Shown here in pieces: positions 39,154 through 50,800 of a DNA stretch of 64,000 nucleotides. A program made the position numbers and the translations under genes. Where the stretch lies: contig BDSI01000002.1 in NCBI GenBank assembly GCA_003117195.1, forward strand, positions 263,001 to 327,000. Reading direction: 5' to 3'. The notes under the pieces were generated by a model. The model ran no database searches. It was not told where the DNA came from and worked only from the letters and a program-made list of their open reading frames with translations. The first letter of the stretch is position 1; each line of letters starts with the position of its first letter. This DNA is from Eudorina sp. 2006-703-Eu-15 (taxonomy: Eukaryota; Chlorophyta; Chlorophyceae; Chlamydomonadales; Volvocaceae).

Positions 39154-40929
39154 CCTGTCGGACTTCTCTACACGGCACGGTGTCTCGACGTCTTTGCGTT
39201 AGCTGGGAACTAGTTTACTGATGTAGCGTTGATGTATGACCAAAGCCAACAACACAGCCTTGCCGCTCTTATTCCTTTTTCAAGACTCGATAACGACGAA
39301 GACAAGAAGTTTGCACGACCCAGGTGCAAAAGAGGAAAATTGCTCCTAACGCTACAAGCCGTGCCTGTGCGGCAAAGTCAAGTTGCTTGGCCGTTCTGAT
39401 GAGTTGGACTGCATGAATCCGACGTACAAATTTTCAATGCATCCCACTCAAAAGGCACGGCAGCGATTTCATGTGGAACCTCATGTACGAATTACATTTG
39501 TATCCTTCATATTCGTGGGATTGGGATTCTTGGTTGAAGTGGGTCCTTGTCTAAGGACCCTAGGAGATAGACCGTCGCTGTCGATCCCGTTGCCAACACT
39601 TTCACACCGCATAAAGAATTTGGGAGGATTATATAATAAACTATTGTATATTAAATTCTTGTGCACTGAATTGTGCCCTACGCCGAACTGGATTCCGGGA
39701 TTCTGCACTACACAGCACAGCGGTGCACAGTTCCTGTGAACATACATCACACGGCCACGCACACGATTCTCATAGTACGAGGGCAATCTCAACGATTTTG
39801 CTTTCGTGATCATGCACAGCAATACGAACCAACCGCAGTACGACAAATGTTCATCGGTGTTCACCCTCCTTACGCACGTTTATTACTCAACAGTGCGACG
39901 CGCGTCACGCGCCTTTCTGCAGCTCCGTATGGTGGTGTCGACGCCACGGTCAGGCGTTCAGAGGAATATGCGACCCTGCCGCCCATACCGTAGTGTGCAA
40001 GGATGCCTGAAAGGGTGCGCAAGTGTCGTGACACACGGAGTGATTGACACAGCGCGTGTTCGGTTTGCCGTTAGGGTTTCAGTGGCCATCTCGTTGGGCC
40101 GTTGGTTAGGTTTCCCGTTATTCAGTTGATCACGTGCGCGCGAACTCTCACTCTAGTGAGCGCCGCATTTATTGTGTGTATTCTCATCAGCGGCGCTCCG
40201 CAGGCAAAGCAGGCGAAACAGCCAACCCCGGTAGCATCACAACACTGCAGGAGAGGACGGGGACTCATCGTATTCTGGTAGAACACAAACAGTTTCTGTG
40301 CGAATGCGCGTGAACTTGGTTGCATTAGGCGGGGACCAGACACGCCGGCGCATCCACTCAAACGCTGGTAAAGCCGAATTTAAGGATTCAGTGAGCGAGG
40401 TCGCTCCCACAGACGCACAGATGGCCCACGCTGGCTCACCACGTTGCGCGGCGTGCGGCGGCTGGCCCAGCGACCCTACCTCCATAAGATCAACCTGGCC
40501 CACCCCCGCCCCCAACCGGAAGAGGGAGCAGGCCCCCGCACCATGAGGCAACATGCCAAAGGCGTCACGCCCGGCTGCGCAGCGCAGCGGGGAGATATAT
40601 ATTCCCCGCTCCGTCCTCCAGCCAGCAGGAGCCCAGGAGCCAGCCAACGACGGCCCAACGACGGCCCAATGCAGCGCGTAGAAGAACCACCCCCACAAGG
40701 AACCCCATCAACCCGGGATGGAACATGGAAGGGACCTACCTACCCGCGCTGCGGAACCTCCGGCTGCTGGGCAAACATCCATGCTTGCGTCTGCCCTAAA
40801 AGCGGTTAAATGTACGGCCAATCGACCATGAACGGACGGTCCCTTTCGATGGACGTATGCCGCCACCGCCACCAACACGACGACCAACCTACACTGGGGC
40901 CTGACGACAGCGCTGCCCGGTGCCCGCCC
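39154..40929. other. Intergenic region upstream of coiled-coil gene, downstream of hemerythrin gene
   Basis: No supported exon. The left side should be the promoter of the coiled-coil gene and the right side the 3' UTR of the hemerythrin-like gene. The two genes are head-to-tail on the minus strand, so their boundaries may overlap. An AT-rich patch lies at about 39600-39670. Confidence 0.4.
39492..39496 (-). terminator. Candidate TGTAA signal, hemerythrin-like gene
   Basis: TTACA on the plus strand about 1.4 kb beyond the hemerythrin-like stop codon and before the start of the next minus-strand gene. Confidence 0.3.
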
Positions 40930-43833
40930 TCAGTGACCCCCCGCCGCGGGGCCGCTGGGCTCCAGGGACAGCGCGTCCCTCACTCGGTCGATGATGCCCA
41001 CCACGGGGTGCAGCAGCTTCGCGCCCGTCGCGTCCGAGGGCCCGCCCGGGTGCGGGTGGGTGGGCGCGTTGGCGAAGGCGGCCGACCACCTGCGACCCAG
41101 CTTGGCCAGGGCAGCCGGGTCCAGCACCTGCCGCAGCGGCTCGATGACCTGAAGGAAGCGAGCAAGGGGCAGCGCCGCGACGGGAGCACGATAAGATGCA
41201 GGTGAGGGGCGCGGGAGCGGGCCGGGTGGAGAGGGTCGATCGGGTTGCTTGGGTCATCGTTATCATCATCGGGTTGGGGTCCCTCCGTCCCCTCCGTCCC
41301 CTCCGTCCCCTCCGTCCCCTCCGTCCCCTCCGTCCCCTCCGTCCCCTCCGTCCCCTCCGTCCCCTCCGTCCCCTCCGTCCCCTCCGTCCCCTCCGTCCCC
41401 TCCGTCCCCTCCGTCCCCTCCGTCCCCTCCGTCCCCTCCGTCCCCTCCGTCCCCTCCGTCCCCTCCGTCCCCTCCGCACCCTCCGCACCCTCCGCACCCT
41501 CCCTCCGCATCCCGCCGCCCCACCTCGCTCTCCTCCTTGGCCAGGTGCTCCTCCTCGATCGACCGGAACTTGGCCAGCGTGGCGTCGTACACCGCCCACT
41601 CGCCCTCGGTGGTGGGCACGTGGCTGTCAAGGAAGTCCAGCAGGTGCTTGTTCACCTGCGGGTGCGTTGCGTCGCTCGTGGGGTTGGATGTTGAGGGTGC
41701 GTGTGGTGACTCTTGGGTACGGTGTGTAGGTGATAGGTGATAGGCAGTGACAGCGGGTGCGGCGGCCCCGCGCTATCCCTTCGATTGCAAGCGTGGCGGC
41801 CCCTGCTGGGTACTCGTCCCTTGGCTCATAAACAAAGCCGCATCTGCGCTCTTCTTACTACTTATCAAGAAATTGTGTAAACACCGCATCCACTGCCTTT
41901 TAACAAATCAACACCGGAGGCGAATTGTGTCGTACTGCCGTACCTGGTCGTCCATGACCTGCTTGATTGCATGTTCATTCGGCCGCGCAGGTGGAGCCGC
42001 CGGCATCGGGCACAAATGCAACGAGGGGAGGGTGGCATGTACGGTAGTCAACCAAGAGGGCGGAGGGGAGCAGAGGCTGAATAAAGGCCGAGGCAGGCCA
42101 GCAGCCGCGTTGCGGGGCCCGCATTCATATTGCCCGCGGAGACCACGCGGTTTCGGCACCCAGTCCGGCCATACGCATCATTGGGCCCCATACCGGATAC
42201 CACCAAATCTCCGACCGCAGGAACGAACTCACGGCAACTGCAACACCCAAGCCCTGCCTGCTCAACCCACCGCCAAAGCGCCAACATGGTACGCCTGTCA
42301 TAACCCTAGGGCCTCCCTAGGGTCCCACAAGGACGGATACTCCTGACGGAAGCCCCCCGCCCCATTCCTCAAATCGTACCATCCTGTCGTACAGCATCTT
42401 CGCCAGAGCCGGCGTGGGATGTTTCTCCCGCACCAGCGGGTACAGAGTTCGTTCCTCGGCGCTGGCGTGGCGGCTGATGTGCCGTACAAGGTCGCGGCCG
42501 GCGGCCAGCTTGGTCTGGCGGGGGGAGAAGGGAGGGGGGGCCCCGGCAAGGCGGATGACCCATCCGGAAAAGGGACGACTTGGTGGAGAATGTGGAGCAG
42601 CACCTACCGTGCTTACCCAAGTGACTGACTGCTCACGGGGGTGCGAATGTTCTCCCTCCCTCCCTCGATGCACGCTCGCAACCAGCTCACCGGCGGCGTC
42701 GTGGCTGTGTCGTACCGGTTGAACAGCTGCCTGTGGGACGGACCCCGCGGGGGACGACACCGATCAAGATGTGATGCGCGGAACTCGTTATTGCAAGGAC
42801 GTGCGTGCTGGGTGGCACACGGCTCGCCTACCATTCCGCCCATCCCCGAAAGCACGAAATCGCTCTTTTTGTGCCCCGCAGGTACCTACACCACACGGCG
42901 GCGGAGCCGCCGCAAGCGGAGCCGGGCGCCATGCGTGCCAAGGCAGATTTTAACCGGTGGAATACAGTACGGCAGCGAAAGATCCATTCACGAGCGCAGG
43001 CTGCAGCCAACATCTTGATCCCGTGCTGACCATCCGATCCACGGCAATCAAGGTCCTTGCAGTGAACGCATCCTTCAAACGTTGGCCAGACGGCCTTGTC
43101 GCAGGTACCGTTCCACCGTACTTGGGCAACCAAAATCTAACCACCGATGCACCTGATTCCTTGGAAAGACGCGTTGCAAATAGCAATATTTCGGGGTCCG
43201 CTATAACGTTCATTCATCCATTCATTATTTCCGGGACGCGTAGCGGAATTTTATTTAAGGTGTCTCCCTGGTGTACCCGTGGGTAATGCGATCAAAACGG
43301 AGTGAAGCTAACCGGCAGCAGGGTGGCGGAACCCTGCGGAACTGAACTTGGAATTAAGGAATTTATCAAAGCTGCCCTGCTTCTTCTTCTGTCGCTGCGA
43401 ATTCCTCACCCAGCGCAAGTCACGCAGGCAGCCCGTACCCCGCGATCCCCTCTTCCTCGGGCGCATAAAAAGAATGGAAGTCAGCAGTCTTTACTTGTAA
43501 ATCGCCGCCTTGCCTGATGATGTGGTGGTCGGCAACGATTGCGTCAAGACCGTTAACGGGCAGTGCGGCAGATGCCGCGGCGCCGCCGCTCTCCGCCTCC
43601 CCCGCCGGCGACAGATCCGGTGCAGTGACTGGCTGCTGTTTCTGCAGCGGTTGGGACTCGGGCGGCAGATCCGCGGCGCTGCGAGGATCCTCCGCGGCGG
43701 TGCTGCGCAGCAGCAGCGGTGGTGCAGTGCGCACATGTACGCACCGCGGTGGCGACCGTCCGACCCGCGGGTCGCAGTCGCGGCGGGACGAATGCAACCA
43801 TGGCTCAATCAAGCGTTTCAAGAACGAGGACAC
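40930..43833 (-). CDS. Hemerythrin-like HHE metal-binding protein
   Basis: Exons: 43514-(about 43702 to 43833), 42691-42730, 42380-42514, 41944-41958, 41524-41655, 40930-41148. Hemerythrin-like proteins are four-helix bundles holding a di-iron (or other metal) centre and are used for O2/redox sensing or iron handling. Ligand-type residues follow the family order: ADHHIIRQLFNRY (helix A), RHISRHASAEERTLYP (helix B), NKHLLDFLD (helix C), EEEHLAKEESE (helix D). The first intron uses a GC donor (CATCATCAG|GCAAGG) and the fourth exon is a 15-base microexon (VMDDQ); both are needed to keep the conserved helices in frame. The true start is unresolved. One phase-consistent option is a small exon 43947-43996 (MRCATRFPSSHALPRRR, transit-peptide-like) spliced to 43702, but its donor is weak. 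The C-terminal 73 residues are Pro/Ala/Gly-rich. Confidence 0.82.
41281..41478. repeat. 9-base minisatellite (CCGTCCCCT)n
   Basis: About 21 near-perfect copies, with a short CCGCACCCT variant block at the end, lie in an intron of the hemerythrin-like gene. The array is open in all six frames and creates spurious Ser/Val/Pro, Arg/Gly and Asp/Gly reading frames. Confidence 0.95.
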
Positions 43834-44740
43834 GGAAATTGGGTGCAGCTCGGATCAAGTTTTAAGGTAGCCAAGTATTTGCACAAATAAATTAAACATA
43901 TGTGCACTAAACAGAACGGGCGCGCGGAGGAACGTTTCAGGGAAACCGTCGTCGCGGAAGTGCGTGGCTGCTGGGGAACCTTGTCGCGCACCTCATGTTG
44001 TCCCGGTCTCCTTCGCAGTCCGTGCGCGCTTTGCGAGGCGAGTTCTGGCTGGCGAACGGCAGGAGTTGGTATCCCTTAACGGTGGTCTAACTGCGTGATG
44101 CCCTGACAGGGCTCGAGAAAATACAGTCCAGGCGCCCACTCAAACAGTCGCGTCAAGCTGGCGCACGGTTTCAGGAAAATGCCTATTGTCTGTTATGCGT
44201 GGAGGCCTCCTAAATAAAGCTGTTCCTCTGAGGTGTTGCTGTTAAGACACACTCGGTACGGCACATCCTTGACGTTACGATTCTTGTAGTTGTTTCCGCA
44301 CCGGGGCCCCGTGAATCCGGGGGCCTGGGTTCTTCCGCACCAACCACGGCATTAGGGCACACTTGTGGAGCTCGTCTGATTCATCTGTAGCGCCGTCGAA
44401 CAAGAGAAACCGCGTCATCATGAAAGCAATCTCCATCGGGCTGGGGGAAACGTGCGCAATGCACGTGTTTCCCATGAATTGGCTTGTTGTCGCGCGCCGA
44501 CAACACGCCATACATGGAAAGGAAGGTCAACGAAGGCAATCCTCCGGGGCGATCGCATTCCTTTGTTACCTATGAAGTGCTGACTACGGCGGCAAGGCAG
44601 GTGTGCAGGGTGCGCGTGTCATCAGTCTGCACGAGCGGGGCAAACACGTGCTCTGGTCTCGGAGTGTGTGCCGCGCCAGACAGGCCCTCGGAAAGTAACC
44701 CAGATGTATGTTGTAGGACACAGATGTTGCACTGATGGGC

Positions 44741-44774
44741 GATTGCCTCTCCTGGAAACCGCACCAGACCCGCC
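44741..44774. repeat. Dispersed 34-base repeat, copy 2
   Basis: One mismatch (A for G) from the copy at 5503-5536 and in the same orientation. Confidence 0.6.
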
Positions 44775-47571
44775 GAGCGAAGCACTCGGCGGGGAGGGGG
44801 CCGGAATCTCGCACGTTACCGTACCAGCCTCGCTCTCCACGACGTGACCGAATGAATGAACATTACAGCGGACCCCGAAAAGAGATCAACGGTGTATCGG
44901 TGTTCGCATGAGTGCTCGAGTGCGTGTTCGAACGAGTACGCGCGATGTCTGGCGATGGCGCGTTCCGCATCATCCTGGTTTCGGAGCTGGGGGATTGGCG
45001 GCGCACCGACCAAAAAATTCGCCGCCAGCTCCCGCCGCGCCAGGCAGCAGGCCCGTCACTGCACACCGCCGACTGACGCGAGTGCATCGGTACCGCGAGC
45101 CACGCACCCCGCCACGCTGCCATCCAGGGGCGCATCAGGCCGCCCTACCTGCCCAGTGCTCGACTGACTCAACGGGCGGGGTGTAGCGCAACGAACGCGC
45201 ACCATGCCCACCCGCAGGCTAAGCCCCGCAGAGGCACGCACGCAGCTGCCGTAGTCTCGCATCTGAAACCACACACACACACACACACATACACATGACA
45301 AGATGACACACATGCTCTCGGAATCAAAGCAAAGCCGCGCGAGACACTACATATTAAGTTATCAACCTCATTTGCGGATGTCACAAGCAAATCGCGTCCT
45401 GCATCACTCAGCACCATACCACAAGCTTTGTAGGCTCCCGCGTGCGTGTGGCGGAGGGCAGCCAAACGTTGGGGGCCGTGTCGGCTATCGGGAGTCGGCG
45501 GCATCGTCACCAACCGCGTGTTTCGATTCCCCTGTCGCCCCTCCGCCCGCCCGGCTGGCCCCGTAGAGGGGCCTGCCTGGCGTCCCATCTCCGTACTGTC
45601 GTACTGTCCCACGTTCATGACACCGCCTGCCTCACTGCTTCTCTCTATCCAACATCCCTCTCGCTTCTCACTGGCCAAGGTAGGCGTTGGCCTCCACCGC
45701 GAAACACCCGCCCCCAGCCACCTTGACGAGGCACAGCAATGAAGGACGCATTCGCTTCCCCCTTCTTCCCTCCCAAACACACACGTTCGCTGTGTCAGCG
45801 CCGGGTTCACAAGGATTCATGGGACGCTGGTAGCCCCGACACGCGTCTCCCTTCACCCAGGCCGAACATGGCCCCTGGCCTCCAACCCTCGATGCCACGC
45901 AAACCTCAACGCGCACACGAGCCTCAGTACCACAGCGGGGGGTCATGCGCCGTGGTGCCGTGGGGTATGTAAGTCGTCTGAAACTCACAGCAGCAGGAGG
46001 TCGCAACGTCGGGTTCGTGTTCGTCGTGGGTGGATGACCCCGCACGCGTTTGATCGATTCCAGGTCAAGCGAAGACGTAAGAATGAACCTACCTGCCCTA
46101 GAGACGGGCTACACTGCGCTGTATGCATACATACCTGGCGTGGCATATGGGATTTACGGGCGCAGAGGAGTGCGCAAATCAACACGGCCTCGGGCCGTGG
46201 CTCATACAGGTCCGTCCAGTGACCCACGTGTCTGGTGACCCACGGGTCCAGACCCCACCTTTGCTTCCCGTACCCTCTCTTCAGGTCTCAATCATACATC
46301 GGTACCGCACCGTCACTCCGTCGTACAGTTGGACAGCTTTCGCATCCAAAACATTGAATCACGCAAATTCCCCATGCCGCATTCCGCCTACTCGGCAGCA
46401 CGTGTGCGTGGCAGCTGGCTAGGTACGAGCATACGACAACAAGAACTGTACGACAAGCCGTGCGCATTGACGCAGGAGGTGATTATACAAGGCCTGGGCG
46501 GCCTGGCTGACCCGCCCGGGCCTCGGCTTCGAACGTAACACGGCCTCAAACGAGAAAGGAGCACAGAGCCATATCCTTAACCAACCTGCCCCAGTACATC
46601 CAGGAAATTATCACCGCCGCCCAAGCGCGGCCACTGCAAATGCTGCACTGCTGCTGCTGTCATAACACGCACGCACACGGCAAGGGCAAGGGCAGTGCAG
46701 CAGCCAGTGCGTAAATCCCCGTGCCAAAGCGCAAACGTGCCTATTGCGATGGCAATAGCGGCTGCAGTGCTTCGCTGATCATCTGCCGGGGCCGGGGGGG
46801 GGGCCGGCAGTACAGTTCTCCGGCAGTCCTTCCCTCTCCCCCCGTACAGTTCAGCTGTACGATACACGGACCTGGTCACGGATGATGGCTGGGTCCCCCT
46901 GGAGTCCACCATTGTGTACCGTTGGTTGTTGTAACCGATCGGCGGCGCGCGGGTTCGTCCGCAACCGAGGGCACTGCGCACTGCGCCCCGCATGCACGAC
47001 GGACCCTCTGAAAGACTCATGATGCGCCGGTTTGACAGAAGTCGACACACGGGCGGGTTTCCCTCTAGGGTGTCTCTCCCGCCGAAGACACCGACGCGGC
47101 GCACGGTCAACGCACATCATCGTCACTCCACATACGCACAAACCACTACATAAGACACACACATGCTGGGCTGGGTTGGGCGGGTTTCGTTTTCTATGCG
47201 CACCCGGGCTGGGTCGGGCGGGTTAGCTTTCTAAATACACAAACGCACGCGCGCATTTCTGACGCGCCCGACGGCTCCATCCAGAGGGCCCACGGAGTCT
47301 GTCCGCTCTCCCGGGTCTTGAGGCCGCCGGTCTCCCGCGGCGTCAGTCAGTCATGGAGTTCAAAGCCGGCCACGCACACCCGAGCATACGCACACAGCGC
47401 CCAACAGCAGGCGCCCGTCATATACATATCATCCTGCGAACAACGGCGCCTCAAGCGACCACCTGGGTGGCAGCCCCGCCGCCGCCTCAAGCGACCTGGC
47501 CGCGGGCAAGCCGGTCGGGCAGCTGCCGCAGCGGTCCGAAGCTCCCGATCCTGACGGTTTCTTACACTTTG

Positions 47572-47576
47572 CACAT
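47572..47576 (-). terminator. TGTAA polyadenylation signal, triple-TIR gene
   Basis: TTACA on the plus strand, about 260 bases beyond the stop codon of the triple-TIR gene. Confidence 0.55.
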
Positions 47577-47836
47577 CTACCCCCCTCCACTCCACTCCGC
47601 TCCCCTCCGGGCTGGGCCGGGTCCGACCTGTCACACACCCGCGCATGGAGCTCTCAGTCAGTCCCTCGCAGACCCCCAGACCAGTTGTCCCAAGAACACA
47701 GAAACGACGAGTCCAATCAAGAGAGGTGGTGTGGGAGAGCGGTTGGGTGCAGTCAAAATTGACCCAGGTGCGGTGCCGGCTGCGCGGCTGCTGCCTTCTG
47801 GGTGGGCCTCCGCCCCGGCCCCGTGCTTGTCCCTCC

Positions 47837-50800
47837 CTAAAGGGGTTCCTTTGTCGCTGCGCCGCAGTAAAGGTCCGAGAAGCCGCTGACCTCCATAATC
47901 TCCCGTACAAAAACGTCCGCGTCGGCACCGCCGCGCAAGCCGCGCCACGGCAGGCAGGGGCCGTCGAAGAGGGGACGCAGCTCCGGCGGCGCGGCGGCGC
48001 GCGCCGTGGCCAGGTCCACGTGCGTGCGGGAGGATGGGTCCGAGTCGTACAGGACGATCGTACTCTTCCGCAAGAGCAGGGCGGTCTGCGGAGTTATTTC
48101 GCGGAAGGCGGTGGCATGTCGGCATGATAGAGGGCGTCAGGTTTGGGAAGCAGAGAACCGGATCCGACCCGTCGGTCACTTGGTTGACAATCATGAAATG
48201 GCGTCGCACTCGGTTCCGTGGGGTTGTCGTGCGGGTTGAAGTCCACGGTTGGATAGGGTAGTAGATTGGTTCAAAAGGGTTAAGAATGGTTCGAAGCCGG
48301 AAGAGGCGTAAGACCGGCCTCCCGTCAGGAGACACTTTGGACCCCCGGGCATCTGCCTCCCAACTAACCTCATACCTAACCCATAGCAACGATACACGGC
48401 GATGAAGATATGGTAAATAAACCACCTCAGGCCGCAGCTCCGACACGCCTTGTACGGTCGCCGTACGCACCTGGATCTCGAATCTTACATAGGCGGATTC
48501 GAACGACGAGGGACTGAGCACCAACAGGAAGTGCTGCGAGTGCGCCACGCCCAGCGCCATGGCCTCGCGGTTGACCGCGCCCGCCTGGTTGTCGTACCAG
48601 CACCGCAGCCGGCGGCCCTGCACCGACAGCTCCGCCAGTCGTACGGCAAGTAGCGCGCAGGCGTCCGACGTCTCCCGTTGCACGTGCGACAGGAAGTAGT
48701 GCCAGATGTGAGGCTGCGGCACAAACTTGAGCGCGTCGCCGAAGCGGTTCGTGAGCGAGAACGAGCCCGCCATGCCTGCCGTACATCGTACACACACACA
48801 CGCACACACACAACAGGCCGTACATGTAATGCTGGTATGTTTGTGTGCGGTTTGTGAAGGTTGTCAAGGACGCAGGTAAGTGAAAGGGGAGGCCGTTCAT
48901 AGGTGTCATGATGTCATAAGCGGCAGGTTTGTGTCGGGTCTGTTGTGGTCCGCGGCATTCCGTTGAGCACTCTATCGAGACACGTGAGCGATCTATCACG
49001 ACAAGTACGGAAGTCCGTACATGTCGGTTGACGTGCCACGTCGCCTGTCCCCTCAGGAACGGCTTGCGGATTGCCCCTCTCACCTGGCGATGGCACCGTC
49101 ATCTTCGTCAACACCGAAACCCTCACACACCCACACCCAGCATTCACCCACACACACCGTTCGTCCAGCGCTGATTGTCCCCTTTATCGCCCACACCTAT
49201 CCCAGCACTCACCTCCGACGCGGCCCTTCCAACTGCCCTGCCGCTCCGTCACGGTGTTATTCGACCGGTTCCAGTCGAGCAGGAACACCGCGCGATAGCT
49301 GGGGATCGATCCGGGGTTCTTCGATTCGAACTCCACCCACATCTCCACCAGATCCAGCTCCGGTTTGAATTTGGCGTCGATCTGGTACCAGCCCCACACG
49401 TTGCCCGCTCGCTCTGCGGTGGGTCAAACCGAACAGGGGGCCCCATCTCAGCGCATCACACGCGGGGCAGCACCGCGGGTCGGGCCGCGAAGACTTCCTG
49501 CACATGCCTCTGGCCGCGTCTGGCCGGTAAACCGTGTAGTACATAGCACCGTATCGCTTGGCACGGCCGGAAGCCCCCACAGGCGGGGCACCAGACCCTA
49601 GGGTGGCTCCGTAATTGCGACCAACGTGTACACGTGGATCGCGTCGCCATCCCGTACATGATGCCGTACAGTGTCCCCCGAGGCCCGGACCCGTGGTTGC
49701 CTGCCCGCAGCGACCTGCAGCAGGTGCCACAGCCCCGGACGGACCCGGGGATGAGCACAGCCCCCAATGCTGATGCCGGCCCCCGATCCAGACCCCGACT
49801 TCGGTGTACGACAGTACCTGCCGTGCCCTCGTAGTACACCCAGCGCCGCTCGCGCAGGATAGCGAGGCTGGCGAGGTCGGACTTGGACTCGCTCAGCTCG
49901 TACAAGAAGTGGTCGTTGTCGGTTGGCAGCCGTACACAGCGGGCGAAGCCAGCGGCGCGCAGCAGCTGCCGCAGGCAGGCGTCCTGCTCGTACCAACGGC
50001 GGTAGTAAGGGTACACGTCCGACGCCGCCAGCAGCGCGGAGACGACCCCCGGCGGCGCGCCGCGTACGGCAGATTGCGGCTGCACGTGCCACGGCATCCG
50101 TGGATCCGGGTCGTACAGGAACAGCACGCGGCGGCCCTTCTCCCCCGCTCGTCGGATGTCGTTCCGAAATACGGCGTCGGACCAGGCGGCGGGCGATAGT
50201 ACGGCAAGTACGGCAGCGCTGCAATCCATGGCGGCGTGGCGCTCCTCCTCCGGACGCCCACAGCTTTCGTACAGTCGTACCCGTCGTGCGGGGCTGCTCT
50301 GCTGCTGCAACCCGCTGGCCAGCAAGGCGCAGAAGCCCCCCGCGACATCGGCTGCCCCAGCGACGTAGAAGTGGAAAAAGAAGGGCTGCGGGCTGCAGGG
50401 AAGTGTGGGATCGAGGAGTCCCAGCGTGTGTCGCACTTGTCGCAACGCGCAACAGCCATCAAAAACTAATGACGGCACATCAATGTCCTCGATTCATCTC
50501 TTCACCGGACAGCACAAGCTCTGCAATGCCTGCCTGCCGCTGGATGGTTTCTTGGCTGGCTGCCTTACGAAGCACAGGTGGAACACGGTTTCCTTCCACC
50601 GCAGGCAAACGCGGCGGAAGGAGACAAGAGATGGAGGCACGCTGAAAGTCAGTCACACAAAAGACACACGCGCTCACGCACTCGCGCACATGCGCCGCGC
50701 ATGCTAGAATCGGGGTCATTCGGGGTGGTCTCACTGACCCACGGGTCACTCACCGGAGCACCAGCTCGTCCCGCGCCTCCATCAGTCGCATCTCGCCGCC

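Larger units (their letters stand above)
43834..47836. other. Large gene-poor spacer and 3' UTR of triple-TIR gene
   Basis: Four kilobases of lower-GC sequence in which I find no supported exon. It includes the presumed 5' region of the hemerythrin-like gene, a second copy of the dispersed 34-base repeat (44741-44774), a short CA tract (about 45270-45290), and the 3' UTR of the triple-TIR gene from about 47560 to 47836. Confidence 0.4.

Noticed and set aside
41281..41478. Regular repeat array as a possible CRISPR
   Set aside because: Nine-base direct tandem repeat without spacers in a eukaryotic intron.
41196..41740. Long frames on both strands across 41200-41740 (Ser/Val/Pro, Leu/Arg, Asp/Gly)
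   Set aside because: Produced by the 9-base minisatellite, whose length is a multiple of three; they overlap an intron of the hemerythrin-like gene.
43553..43801. Alternative start MVAFVPPRLRPAGRTV (ATG at 43801) for the hemerythrin-like gene
   Set aside because: Transit-peptide-like, but in a different frame from the conserved DAIVADHHIIR segment, with no intron long enough to switch frames.
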